A DNA stretch of 64,000 nucleotides from NCBI GenBank assembly GCA_029553475.1, contig JAKPKV010000082.1, forward strand, positions 59,498 through 123,497. The letters run 5' to 3'. Every line of letters begins with the position of its first letter. Within the stretch, counting starts at the first letter, position 1. The stretch is from Armatimonadota bacterium (GTDB lineage Bacteria > Armatimonadota > Hebobacteria > CAIYQO01). The notes under the pieces were generated by a model. It was not told the DNA's origin and ran no database searches. It saw only the letters and a list, made by a program, of their open reading frames with translations. The translations under genes were made by a program, and so were the position numbers. Positions 8,534 through 16,833 of the stretch are shown here, in pieces.

Positions 8534-10024
8534 TCATCCCGCCATCGGCAGGTATTTCAGCACGGTGTCCAGCGCCAGGCTGCCTTCCACCGCCCGTTTC
8601 ACCTGCGCGGCGAAGAAGGACGGCTGTCCGAGGCGGCGGACGGCGGCTTCAAACTCCTCCGGCGTGTCGCTCCGCAGGAAGGCCGCGCGCACGGTGGGCG
8701 TGAAGGTGAGAAACTCGTGCAGCGCCGTGCGCCCGCGATACCCCTGCCCGCCGCAGGCGTCGCAGCCGGCGGGATTGCGGAAGATCGCGTCATCCGGCAC
8801 GGTATAGCCGCCCCCCGCCGCCTCCCGCGCGATGCGCGCGCGCAGCTCCGACTCTACCGCCGCCGGCGCCAGGCAGGCGGGGCAGGGCTTCGGCGCCAGC
8901 ATCTGCAGGCACACGCCGATCATGTTGTTGCCCAGCAGCAGGCGCTTCACGCCGGCGTCCAGGTAGGCGTAGAGCGGCGAGATGGCGTCGCTGGCGTGCA
9001 TGGTGGTCAGCACCAGGTGGCCCGTTTCCGCCAGCCAGGCCTCCAGCTCCGCCTCCTCCGGGTCGCCGGCGAACTCGCCGACGGCGATGACGTCCGGATC
9101 GTGATACCGGACCGCGCGCAGCCCCTCGGCCACGCCGAAGCCGCGCACCTTGACATGGTTGACGCCCTGTGGAAATTCATATTCGATCGGGTCCAGCACC
9201 GAGAAGACGTTGCAGGCGCAGGTGTTGATAATATCCAGCAGAAAGGCGGACAGCGTGGTGGATTTCCCCGAGCCGGTGGGGCCGACGAAGAGGATGAGGC
9301 CGCGCTGCCGGCGCGCCCACTCCGTCAGCGGCGTATGGGTGATCTCCAGCGCCGCCATCGTCGGCACTTTTGTGGGGATGGTGCGCACGGAGAGCTTTTC
9401 GCCGTAGATGGTGGGCAGCACCGCCACGCGCACCGCCGAGCGAAGGTTGCCGTAGACCAGGCGCACCGGCCCTTCCTGTGGGCGGTCCGTCGTCTCCAGC
9501 GCCATCTCCGCCAGCCGCTTCCATTCCAGCATCAGCGCCTCATGCAGCGCCATCGGCAACTGCCGCACCTCGCGCAGCGCGCCGTCCACGCGGTAGACCA
9601 TCTGTACGGTCGGGCCGCCGGGCGTCCAGGCCGGGTTCAGGTGCAAATCGCTGGCGCGCAGCGCATAGAGTAGCGACACCATACGGCGCACGAGCTGGGT
9701 GATTTTTCCGGCTTCCCCGTCCAATGTCGGATCGTCGCTCTCCGCGGTCGAGCTGCCGGCCTTTTCCAGTTCGGCGGCGAGAAAATCCAGCTCGGCGTCC
9801 AGCACCGGCATCGGCACCCGCGCCAACGCCTGCGCCGCCGGCCCGCGCCGCATGTAGGCCAGCAGGTCTTCCTTGCGGAAGCGCCACTGCTTGCCCGCCT
9901 TCATCCCCGCCAGCTTGCGCTGGTCGAGCAGGCGGTACAGGGTGGATTTGCTCACGCAGAGGAACTCCGCCGCCGCTTCCAGCGAGAGCAGCGCATCCCC
10001 CTCTGTCCTCTCGGTGGTCTGCAT
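8534..10024 (-). CDS. GspE/PilB-family ATPase fused to an N-terminal excisionase-type HTH
   Basis: A perfect AAAGGAGGTG site precedes ATG 10024. Residues about 12-58 form a MerR/excisionase-like HTH (LSLEAAAEFLCVSKSTLYRL, then WRFRKEDLLAYM). From about residue 105 the protein is a type II/IV secretion ATPase: ASDLHLNP, Walker A GPTGSGKST, and DPDVIAVGEF in place of the usual DPDxxxVGExRD, so the Asp-box Arg is missing. MHASDA corresponds to the His box. A C-terminal zinc tetracysteine, CPAC and CDACGGQGYRGR, completes the ATPase. At 496 residues it is shorter than PilB and lacks the MshEN domain. It is far from the pilus operon at 36.7 kb. It may power a specialised pilus or DNA-uptake step, or be DNA-tethered; the role is unknown. 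Confidence 0.85.
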   Translation of the reverse strand: MQTTERTEGDALLSLEAAAEFLCVSKSTLYRLLDQRKLAGMKAGKQWRFRKEDLLAYMRRGPAAQALARVPMPVLDAELDFLAAELEKAGSSTAESDDPTLDGEAGKITQLVRRMVSLLYALRASDLHLNPAWTPGGPTVQMVYRVDGALREVRQLPMALHEALMLEWKRLAEMALETTDRPQEGPVRLVYGNLRSAVRVAVLPTIYGEKLSVRTIPTKVPTMAALEITHTPLTEWARRQRGLILFVGPTGSGKSTTLSAFLLDIINTCACNVFSVLDPIEYEFPQGVNHVKVRGFGVAEGLRAVRYHDPDVIAVGEFAGDPEEAELEAWLAETGHLVLTTMHASDAISPLYAYLDAGVKRLLLGNNMIGVCLQMLAPKPCPACLAPAAVESELRARIAREAAGGGYTVPDDAIFRNPAGCDACGGQGYRGRTALHEFLTFTPTVRAAFLRSDTPEEFEAAVRRLGQPSFFAAQVKRAVEGSLALDTVLKYLPMAG

Positions 10025-10161
10025 GGCGCACCTCCTTTCGCTGTGGATATGCTACGCCTTCATCGCATTATGTGCAAGAGCATTTATTGATAGCTACGCA
10101 TAATGGTGATGATGAAAAGCAGTGACGACGCCGGTGGTGGAAATGCATAAGCAGCGAAAAT

Positions 10162-10190
10162 ATACATGTATTCTTATCTAAATACATGTA
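10162..10190. promoter_or_regulatory. Pair of TACATGTA palindromes, candidate operator
   Basis: ATACATGTA occurs at 10162-10170 and again at 10182-10190, exactly 20 bases apart (about two helical turns) and 9 bases upstream of the -35 box of the porin/transport promoter. The surrounding 10025-10280 stretch is distinctly AT-rich for this window. This is the expected position of an activator site, or of a repressor acting on a divergent promoter for the ATPase gene. Confidence 0.5.
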
Positions 10191-10198
10191 ATTACCGC

Positions 10199-10227
10199 TT
10201 GACAGCATGCGGGATTGCCGATATGAT
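10199..10227 (+). promoter_or_regulatory. Sigma70-type promoter of the porin/transport/sulfur cluster
   Basis: TTGACA (10199-10204) and TATGAT (10222-10227) are separated by 17 bases, the best promoter match in the window. It leaves a leader of about 220 bases before the porin ATG at 10453. I see no recognised riboswitch in that leader. It contains a GC-rich GCCGGCGCC run near 10360. Confidence 0.75.
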
Positions 10228-10452
10228 AGTCGCACATCGGTACAATATTCCGATAAGAATACAAAGGTATACGACATGCGCACCACCCGGCACCCGGCAC
10301 AATTCAGTCAGCCCCCCACCCGCGACGACATGGTGATGCGCGCGTCCCGACGTGACGCCGGCGCCGGCGCCGGCGGGTTCCCCTTCTGTTGCCGCCTATC
10401 GCATCCCACCCCACGTGCTCTGCGATGACGACACCATGAAAGAGAGGACCCC

Positions 10453-11610
10453 ATGTTACGCACGTTCGTAATACCGGCGGCGCTCGCTGCCGCCCTGCTG
10501 ATCGCCGGACAGGCCGCCGTGGCCGCGGTGGATGCCACGGACCTGCTGATGAAGGCGCTGATCGAGAAGCGTCTGTTGACGGAAGACGAGGCGGCGGCGG
10601 TCCGCGCGGAGATCGCTACCACGCGCGCCGACGAAGAGGCGGCGCGGAAAGCGTTTCCGGCGACGGGAAAGCGCCCGGTCACGTTGTCCGGCTACACGCA
10701 AATCCGCTACCTCAACGCGGATGGCGCCGGCGCGCCGAGCACGCTGGAAGCGCGCCGGGTGCGCCTGACGCTGGCCGGCGACGCCACGCCGGACCTGGAA
10801 TACCGTGCGCAGGTGGATTTCGCCGGCGCGCGCCGGGCGGTGACGAACGCCGCCTTCGCCACCGCGCTGGTCGGCAGGCCGGTGCTGCTCGACGCCGCTA
10901 TCGGCTACCGCTTCCCCGGCGGGCACAAACTCACCGTCGGACAGCAGAAGGTGCCGTTCGGCCAGGAGAACCTGGCGAGCAGCAACAACTTCGCGCTGAT
11001 CAATTACGCCCAGGTGAGCGACAACCTGGTACCCAGCCGCGACATCGGCGCCCAGGGGTACGATACCGGCATCCTCTTCACCGGCGCGCGCGCCCTGCGC
11101 GCCGCGTCGCTGGAATATGCCGCCGGCCTGTTCATCGGGACCGGCATCAACACCGGCGACGACAACGAGACGAAAGACCTCGCCGTCCGCGTGGCCTGGA
11201 AGCCGGGCGGCGCGGGCGTGACGCTGGGGGCGGCCTACTATGACGGCGCCACGGGCGCCGCCCGCGCCGCCCGCACCCGCGCCGCTATTGACGCCGTCTA
11301 TGTGCACGGCCCGTGGACGCTGCGCGGCGAGTATGTCACCGGCAAAGATGCCGCGGTGAAGAAGCGCGGCTGGTACGGCACCGTCGCCCGCACGCTGACG
11401 GACACCGTGCAGGCGGTCGTCCGCTATGATGTCTATGACCCGGACACCGCCGTCGCGCAGGACGGCGCCGCCGCCGTCACCGGCGGCGTCAACTGGTTCC
11501 TCAGCAAGGATGGCCTCGCGCGCCTGCAGGTGAACTACGAGCATAGACGTGAACAGGGCGCGCAAGTCGCCAATGACCAACTGCTGGCCCAGCTCCAGGC
11601 CGGTTTTTAA
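10453..11610 (+). CDS. OprO/OprP-like porin (oxyanion-selective porin superfamily)
   Basis: The 385-residue precursor has a signal peptide (RTFVIPAALAAALLIAGQA). A short alpha-helical, coiled-coil-like segment follows (DLLMKALIEKRLLTEDEAAA, about residues 32-65), then a beta-barrel typical of the phosphate-selective porin family: TLSGYTQIRYL, ARRVRLTLAGDATPDLEYRAQVD, and QQKVPFGQENL. The chain ends in Phe, as outer-membrane barrels do. AGAGAGG lies upstream of ATG. It is the first gene of the transport cluster, 12 bases before the binding-protein gene, so it probably brings the same oxyanion across the outer membrane. The porin fold alone does not tell phosphate from sulfate or pyrophosphate. 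Confidence 0.85.
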   Translation: MLRTFVIPAALAAALLIAGQAAVAAVDATDLLMKALIEKRLLTEDEAAAVRAEIATTRADEEAARKAFPATGKRPVTLSGYTQIRYLNADGAGAPSTLEARRVRLTLAGDATPDLEYRAQVDFAGARRAVTNAAFATALVGRPVLLDAAIGYRFPGGHKLTVGQQKVPFGQENLASSNNFALINYAQVSDNLVPSRDIGAQGYDTGILFTGARALRAASLEYAAGLFIGTGINTGDDNETKDLAVRVAWKPGGAGVTLGAAYYDGATGAARAARTRAAIDAVYVHGPWTLRGEYVTGKDAAVKKRGWYGTVARTLTDTVQAVVRYDVYDPDTAVAQDGAAAVTGGVNWFLSKDGLARLQVNYEHRREQGAQVANDQLLAQLQAGF

Positions 11611-11622
11611 GAGGTGAATGAC

Positions 11623-12558
11623 ATGAAAACGTTCCTGACGGCCCTGGTGGCCGCAACGCTCCTCGTCACGCTGGGGACGACCGCCCTGGCGCAGCCGCCG
11701 CAGCATTTGCGCGGCACCCTCAGCCTCTCCGGCGCGTGGGCGATCTACCCGCTGGCGGTGAAATGGGGCGAGGCCTTCACGAAAAAATACCCCGACGTGA
11801 AGCTGGACATCTCCGCCGGCGGGGCGGGGAAGGGCATGACGGATGTGCTCGCCGGCGCCGTGGAGATCGGCATGGTCTCCCGCGAGGTGGACCGGGCGGA
11901 AAAAGCGAAGGGCGCTTTCCCGATCTTCATCGCGAAGGACGGCGTCTTCCCCACCGCCAGCGCGAAGAATCCGGCGCTGGCCCAACTGCAGGCCAAGGGC
12001 CTGTCGGTGAAAACCTTCACCGATATCTACATCACCGGACGGGTGACGAGCTGGCGGCAGGCGGTCGGCGGACCGCATGCGCCGATTCACGTCTACACGC
12101 GCTCGGATGCCTGCGGCGCGGCCTCCGCCTGGGCGGCCACCCTGGGCGCGTATAAACAGGACGATCTGAAAGGCATCGGCGTGTACGGCGATCCCGGCCT
12201 GCTGGAGACGGTCCGCCGCGACCCGCTGGGCCTGGCCTACAACAACCTGAGCTACGTCTTCTCCGGCGACGCGCTGGCGAAAGGGATCGTCATCGTGCCG
12301 ATTGACGCCAACAAGAATGGGAAGGTTGACCCCGCCGAGCGCATAGACACCCGCGAGAAGGCGTATGCCGAAATCGCCTCGGGCCGCTACCCTGGCGCCC
12401 GCCGGGAGTACTTCGTGACGAAGGGCGCCCCGAAGGGGCTGGCTAGGGCCTTCATCGAGTTCGCCTTGAGCGACGCGGGCAGGAAGATCCTCGAATCCGT
12501 GGGCGGCTACGTGCCGCTCTCGGAGAAGGAAAGCGCGGCGGAGCTGCGGCGCTTCTAA
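11623..12558 (+). CDS. PstS-like periplasmic oxyanion-binding protein with unusual ligand loops
   Basis: ATG 11623 is chosen because GAGGTG lies 6 bases upstream; an in-frame GTG at 11614 overlaps that site. The 311-residue precursor has a signal peptide (KTFLTALVAATLLVTLGTTALAQ). The fold matches the PstS family: LSLSGAWAIYPLAVKWGEAF, ISAGGAGKGMTDVLAG, VEIGMVSREV, and a hinge near YTRSDACGAASAW. Known phosphate binders carry Ser/Thr-rich loops here (SGSTT-like first loop and G-S-G-T in the later loop); this protein has SGAWA and A-C-G-A. The ligand may therefore not be phosphate. Downstream genes are pstC, pstA and pstB. Confidence 0.85.
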   Translation: MKTFLTALVAATLLVTLGTTALAQPPQHLRGTLSLSGAWAIYPLAVKWGEAFTKKYPDVKLDISAGGAGKGMTDVLAGAVEIGMVSREVDRAEKAKGAFPIFIAKDGVFPTASAKNPALAQLQAKGLSVKTFTDIYITGRVTSWRQAVGGPHAPIHVYTRSDACGAASAWAATLGAYKQDDLKGIGVYGDPGLLETVRRDPLGLAYNNLSYVFSGDALAKGIVIVPIDANKNGKVDPAERIDTREKAYAEIASGRYPGARREYFVTKGAPKGLARAFIEFALSDAGRKILESVGGYVPLSEKESAAELRRF

Positions 12559-12571
12559 CGGCACGACCCGG

Positions 12572-12599
12572 TCCCCGGCCCGCCCCGTCGGGCCGGGGA
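12572..12599 (+). terminator. Intercistronic hairpin between pstS-like and pstC-like genes
   Basis: Perfect 10-base arms (TCCCCGGCCC and its complement) flank an 8-base loop in the 56-base gap. There is no T-run, so it is more likely a stability element or partial attenuator. Such an element would make more binding protein than permease, as is common in ABC operons. Confidence 0.5.
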
Positions 12600-12614
12600 T
12601 CCCCGAGCACGATC

Positions 12615-13541
12615 ATGTTACAGCGCCGCCACATCCACGACTATATCGCGCGCCACGCCATGCTGGCGGCCACCCTCTTTGCCGGGGGGCTGGTCATCGC
12701 CATCGCCGTCGCGCTCTACCTGCGGGCGCACCCGCTGCTGGCGTCGCAGAGCCTGGCGGCGCTGCTGCGCGGGCACACCTGGGCGCCGTCGCGCGGCGAG
12801 TTCGGCTTTCTGCCGTTCATCGCCGGCACCCTCTGGGTGACGGCGGTCGCGGCGGCGCTGGCGGTGCCGGTGTGCCTGCTCGCGGCGGTCTACCTGGCGG
12901 AATACGCCGGCCCGCGGGTGCGCGCCGTGGTGAAACCGCTCATAGACGTGCTGGCGGGCATACCCTCGGTCGTGTATGGCGTGTGGGGGCTGCTGGTGGT
13001 GGTGCCGTATATCGCGGAGACGCTGGGCCCTTACGCCCAGCGGCACTGGGCGCATCTGCCCCTGCTGCACACGGACTATACCACCGGCTTCAGCATCCTC
13101 GCCGGCGGGGTGGTGCTGGCGATCATGATCAGCCCGGCGATCATCGCCATCGCCGATGAAGTGCTGCGCGCCGTGCCGCGCGAGTATCGCGAGGCCGCCC
13201 AGGCGCTGGGCGCCACCCGCGCGGAGACGATCACCCGCGTGGTGGCGCGCAAGGCGCTGCCCGGGCTGGCGGCGGCGGTGGTGCTGGGCCTCTCCCGCGC
13301 GCTGGGCGAGACGATGGCGGTGCTGATGGTGGTGGGCAACTGGCCGCACGTGCCGACGTCCATCTTCGACGGCGCCTATCCACTGCCGGCGCTCATCGCC
13401 AACAATTACGGCGAGATGATGTCCATTCCGCTGTACGATGCGGCGCTGCTCGGGGCGGCCTTCCTGCTGCTGGTCCTGGTCCTGGCCTTCAACCTGCTGG
13501 CGCGCGTGGTGCTGGTCCGCGCGACGCGGGAGGCGGTGTAA
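12615..13541 (+). CDS. pstC: PstC-like ABC transporter permease
   Basis: The 308-residue membrane protein has an N-terminal helix (LAATLFAGGLVIAIAVALYL), a periplasmic stretch, then about five further helices. The EAA-loop signature EYREAAQALGATRAETI contacts the ATPase, and PSVVYGVWGLLVVVPY is typical of PstC. It pairs with the next gene to form the inner-membrane channel. Its stop is 2 bases from the pstA start. No strong ribosome-binding site is visible before ATG 12615. The gene symbol reflects homology; the substrate may differ, as noted for the binding protein. Confidence 0.88.
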   Translation: MLQRRHIHDYIARHAMLAATLFAGGLVIAIAVALYLRAHPLLASQSLAALLRGHTWAPSRGEFGFLPFIAGTLWVTAVAAALAVPVCLLAAVYLAEYAGPRVRAVVKPLIDVLAGIPSVVYGVWGLLVVVPYIAETLGPYAQRHWAHLPLLHTDYTTGFSILAGGVVLAIMISPAIIAIADEVLRAVPREYREAAQALGATRAETITRVVARKALPGLAAAVVLGLSRALGETMAVLMVVGNWPHVPTSIFDGAYPLPALIANNYGEMMSIPLYDAALLGAAFLLLVLVLAFNLLARVVLVRATREAV

Positions 13542-13543
13542 CC

Positions 13544-14389
13544 ATGCGGCGACGGCTGACGGAGGGCGTCTTTCACGGCATCGCGCTGCTCGCCACTCTG
13601 GCGCTGCTGGCGGCGCTGGGGCTGATATTGTGGACAATCGCGGCCCAGGGCGCCCGCGCGCTGAACTGGACGCTCATCACCCAGCCGCCCACCAGCGGGT
13701 CGTATACCGAGGAAGGTGGCGGGGGCATCGCCCATGCGCTGATCGGCTCGCTCTACCTGGCGGGCGGGGCCACGCTGCTCGCGCTGCTCATCAGCGTGCC
13801 GGCGGCGCTGTATCTGCGCGTCTACGCGTCCAGTTGGTTCGCCGGCGCGGTCCGGCTGCTGATGGATGTGCTGTGGGGCGTGCCGTCCATCGTCTTCGGC
13901 GCCTTCGGCTTCACGCTGATGCTGCTGGTGGGCCTCCGGGCGTCGCTGCTGGCCGGCATCATCACCGTGGCGCTCTTCGAGCTGCCGATCATGATCCGCG
14001 CCATTGATGAAGTGATGACGATGGCGCCGCGCGAGCTGGAAGAGGCGGCCTACAGCGTGGGGGCCACGCGCGCGGAGACGGCCGTGCGCGTCATCATGAA
14101 GCAGGCGCTGCCCGGCATCGTCACCGGCGTGCTGCTGGCCTTCGGCCGCGGCATCGGCGACGCCGCGTCGGTGATGTTCACCGCCGGCTTCACCGACCAC
14201 ATCCCGACGGGAGTCATGGATAAAGCGGCCACGTTGCCGCTGGCCATTTTCTTTCAGCTGGGCACGCCCTTCGCGCATGCCCATGAACGGGCCTACGGCG
14301 CGGCGCTGCTGCTCGTCATCCTGGTGTTGATGACCAGCGTCGTCGCCCGCGTGATCAGTGCGCGCCTGGGCCGCTATAGCGTGCAGTGA
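13544..14389 (+). CDS. pstA: PstA-like ABC transporter permease
   Basis: The 281-residue permease carries six predicted helices and the EAA motif ELEEAAYSVGATRAETAVRV. GVPSIVFGAFGFTLMLLVG is the PstA counterpart of the PstC pore segment, and GRGIGDAASVMFTAG is also typical. It is translated from ATG 13544 directly behind pstC and runs into pstB. No phoU follows, unlike classical phosphate operons. Confidence 0.9.
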   Translation: MRRRLTEGVFHGIALLATLALLAALGLILWTIAAQGARALNWTLITQPPTSGSYTEEGGGGIAHALIGSLYLAGGATLLALLISVPAALYLRVYASSWFAGAVRLLMDVLWGVPSIVFGAFGFTLMLLVGLRASLLAGIITVALFELPIMIRAIDEVMTMAPRELEEAAYSVGATRAETAVRVIMKQALPGIVTGVLLAFGRGIGDAASVMFTAGFTDHIPTGVMDKAATLPLAIFFQLGTPFAHAHERAYGAALLLVILVLMTSVVARVISARLGRYSVQ

Positions 14390-14400
14390 GGCAGGACACC

Positions 14401-15156
14401 ATGGGAGCCAGACCGATCGCGATCGAGCAGTTGAATCTCTGGTACGGCGCGCTGCAGACGCTGAAAGACGTGCGCGTGGAAATCCCGGCGCGGCGCGTCA
14501 CCGCGATCATCGGGCCGTCGGGCTGCGGCAAGACCACGCTGCTGCGCTGCATCAACCGCATGATTGATCTGGTGCCGGGCGCGCGGGTGACGGGCAGCGT
14601 GCGCCTGGGCGACTTTCAGGTCTATGGCCGCGGGGTGGACGTGACGGCGGTGCGGAAGCGCGTCGGGCTGGTGATGCAGAAACCGATCCCGCTGCCGATG
14701 TCCATCTTCGACAACGTGGCGTTCGGTCCGCGCTTATACGGCACGGGGGGGCGAAAACAGCTGCGCGAGACGGTGGAAGCCAGCCTGCGCGTGGCCGGCC
14801 TGTGGGACGAGGTGAAAGACCGGCTGAAGGAGCCGGCGGGCCGGCTGTCGCTGGGCCAGCAGCAGCGCCTCTGCCTGGCGCGCGGGCTGGCGGTGGAGCC
14901 GGAGGCGCTGCTGTTTGACGAGCCCACCTCCGCGCTGGACCCCATCTCGACGGTGAAATTCGAGCACGAAGTCCTGAAGCTCAAAGAGCGGTATACCTGC
15001 GTCATCGTGACGCATAACCTGCAGCAGGCCATGCGCATCGCCGATCACGTGTTGTTTGTCTACCTGGGCGAGCTGGTCGAGCACGGGACGGCGCACCAGG
15101 TCTTCACCTCCCCGCGGGAGGCGGCGACGGCGTCGTATCTCGGCAGCGGAATATAG
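14401..15156 (+). CDS. pstB: PstB-like ABC transporter ATP-binding protein
   Basis: The 251-residue ATPase has Walker A GPSGCGKTT, the Q-loop VMQKPIPLPMSIFDNVAFGP characteristic of PstB, the signature LSLGQQQRLCLARGLAV (Leu replaces the usual Gly in LSGGQ), and Walker B LLFDEPTSALDP. The H-loop is VTHNLQQAMRIAD. ATG 14401 fits the upstream GAGGCAGG; a GTG at 14386 overlapping the pstA stop is an alternative. The next gene, cysH, starts only 9 bases downstream, which links the transporter tightly to sulfate reduction. Confidence 0.92.
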   Translation: MGARPIAIEQLNLWYGALQTLKDVRVEIPARRVTAIIGPSGCGKTTLLRCINRMIDLVPGARVTGSVRLGDFQVYGRGVDVTAVRKRVGLVMQKPIPLPMSIFDNVAFGPRLYGTGGRKQLRETVEASLRVAGLWDEVKDRLKEPAGRLSLGQQQRLCLARGLAVEPEALLFDEPTSALDPISTVKFEHEVLKLKERYTCVIVTHNLQQAMRIADHVLFVYLGELVEHGTAHQVFTSPREAATASYLGSGI

Positions 15157-15165
15157 GAGGAAAAA

Positions 15166-15900
15166 ATGCGGACGGCACCATCATCGGAACAACTCGCGCG
15201 GCGGCAGGCCGCGCTGGAGCGCCTGGCCGCGCCTGCGCGCGTCGCCTGGGCGGCGCGCGAGTACGGCGCGGGCCTGACCTTCGCCTGCAGCTTCGGCGCG
15301 GAGGATATGGTCGTCCTCGATCTGCTGCTGCGGGCGGACCCGGCGGCGTCCGTCTTCCTGCTCGATACCGGGCGCCTGCACCAGGAGACCTACGACCTCA
15401 TCCAGCAGACCCGCGAGCGCTACGGGCGCGTCTTCACCGTCTACGTGCCGCAAACCGAGGCGCTGCAGGCGCTGCTCGACGCCGACGGGCCGAACGGCTT
15501 CTATCGCTCGCGCGCGGCGCGCCTGGCCTGCTGCCGGGTGCGCAAAGTGGAGCCGCTGGCGCGGGCGCTGGCCGGCAGGGCGGCGTGGCTGACCGGCCTG
15601 CGGCGCGAGCAGGCGGTGACGCGCGAGGCGCTGCCGGTGATCGAGCGGGACGAGGCGCACGGCGGCATCGCGAAGATCAATCCGCTGGCGGATTGGCCGG
15701 CGGACGCGGTCTGGAGCTATATCCACGAGCACGACCTGCCGTACAACGCGCTGCACGAGCGGGAGTTCCCCTCCATCGGCTGCGCGCCCTGTACCCGTGC
15801 GGTCCGGCCCGGGGAAGACGCGCGGGCGGGCCGCTGGTGGTGGGAAGCGCCGGAACACAAGGAGTGCGGACTGCACCCGCACCCATCATCGTCATCGTAA
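15166..15900 (+). CDS. cysH: Assimilatory adenylylsulfate (APS) reductase, CysH family
   Basis: The 244-residue protein has the PP-loop-derived start TFACSFGAEDMVVLDLL and LLDTGRLHQETYDL. The paired cysteines ACCRVRK and IGCAPCTR mark the [4Fe-4S] type that reduces APS rather than PAPS, and KECGLH supplies the catalytic Cys. The product is sulfite. This fits the absence of an APS kinase (cysC) in the cluster. RBS AGGAGG lies 6 bases before ATG 15166. The last four Ser codons and the TAA stop lie inside a TCATCG hexamer array, so a repeat element defines the end of this gene. Confidence 0.93.
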   Translation: MRTAPSSEQLARRQAALERLAAPARVAWAAREYGAGLTFACSFGAEDMVVLDLLLRADPAASVFLLDTGRLHQETYDLIQQTRERYGRVFTVYVPQTEALQALLDADGPNGFYRSRAARLACCRVRKVEPLARALAGRAAWLTGLRREQAVTREALPVIERDEAHGGIAKINPLADWPADAVWSYIHEHDLPYNALHEREFPSIGCAPCTRAVRPGEDARAGRWWWEAPEHKECGLHPHPSSSS

Positions 15901-16012
15901 TCGTCATCGTACTCGTACTCGAAAAAATCGGTGGCGATGCGGGTTAATGGTGATGTTTTTCGAGTTACGAGTACGATGACGATGACGATTGCGATGACGA
16001 GTATGAGTACGG
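15884..16012. repeat. Inverted pair of degenerate hexamer arrays (cysH-cysD junction)
   Basis: The left array (15884-15922) is built of TCGTCA, TCGTAA and TCGTAC units ending in CTCGAAAAAATC. The right array (15961-16012) is its reverse complement with small indels (CGAGTTACGAGTACGATGAC and onward). About 38 bases separate them. Six-base periodicity is plain in both arms. A second copy with the same units lies at 29673-30049. It occupies the spacer inside the sulfate operon and encodes the last residues of CysH. Confidence 0.85.
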
Positions 16013-16032
16013 CAGTGGCCGGGGGAGACGAC

Positions 16033-16833
16033 ATGGAACACCTTGACGCGTTGGAGAACCAGAGCATCTATATCCTGCGGGAGGCGTATAAAAAGTTCAA
16101 AAAGCTGGCGATGCTGTGGAGCATCGGCAAGGACAGCACCGTGCTGCTGTGGCTGGCGCGGAAGGCGTTTTTTGGCCACTGCCCCATCCCGCTGGTGCAT
16201 ATTGACACCAGCTACAAAATCCCGGCGATGATCGCCTTCCGCGACCAACTGGCGCGGGAGTGGAGCCTGCGGCTCATCGTGGGGCAAAACACGGCGGCGC
16301 TGGCCGACGGCATGGGGCCGGAGCGGGGGCGCCTCACCTGCTGCACGGCGCTGAAAACCGAAGGGCTGCAACTGCTCATGGCGGAGCGGGGCTTCACCGG
16401 GCTCATCCTGGGCATTCGCCGCGACGAGGAAGGCACGCGCGCCAAGGAGCGCTACTTCTCGCCCCGCGATAAACATTTTGAGTGGAACTACAAGGACCAG
16501 CCGCCGGAGCTCTGGGACCAGTTCAAGACGGATTTCGACGCCGACACGCATATCCGCATCCATCCGCTGCTGCACTGGACGGAGATTGACGTCTGGGAAT
16601 ACATCCGGCGCGAGGCGATCCCGATCATTGACCTCTACTTCGCCAAAGATGGGGAGCGCTATCGCTCGCTGGGCTGCTGGCCGTGCACCGGACGCGTGAA
16701 GTCGAACGCCGCCACGGTGGAGGAGATCATCGCCGAGCTGCGCGCCACCAACACCAGCGAGCGCGCCGGCCGCGCCCAGGACCATGAAGACACCTACGCC
16801 ATGCAAAAACTGCGGGCGAAGGGGTACATGTGA
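16033..16833 (+). CDS. cysD: Sulfate adenylyltransferase small subunit
   Basis: The product (266 residues from ATG 16033, with GGGGGAGA upstream) begins [21 protein letters not shown]. It has the PP-loop [50 protein letters not shown] and [13 protein letters not shown], all classic CysD. With CysN it makes APS from sulfate and ATP. An in-frame ATG at 15931 would add 34 residues encoded by the hexamer array and is rejected. The C-terminus [11 protein letters not shown] is complete. Confidence 0.95.
   Translation: MEHLDALENQSIYILREAYKKFKKLAMLWSIGKDSTVLLWLARKAFFGHCPIPLVHIDTSYKIPAMIAFRDQLAREWSLRLIVGQNTAALADGMGPERGRLTCCTALKTEGLQLLMAERGFTGLILGIRRDEEGTRAKERYFSPRDKHFEWNYKDQPPELWDQFKTDFDADTHIRIHPLLHWTEIDVWEYIRREAIPIIDLYFAKDGERYRSLGCWPCTGRVKSNAATVEEIIAELRATNTSERAGRAQDHEDTYAMQKLRAKGYM

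Noticed and set aside
11840..11900. Using the Asp-to-Arg change in VSREV as proof against phosphate binding
   Set aside because: Many PstS-2-type proteins annotated as phosphate binders also carry a Ser-Arg-Glu at this place, so this position alone is not informative.
15931..16032. N-terminal extension of CysD starting at ATG 15931
   Set aside because: The extra residues (repeated Met-Thr and Ser-Met) are translated from the hexamer array. The CysD family starts at EHLDALENQ and a ribosome-binding site lies before ATG 16033.
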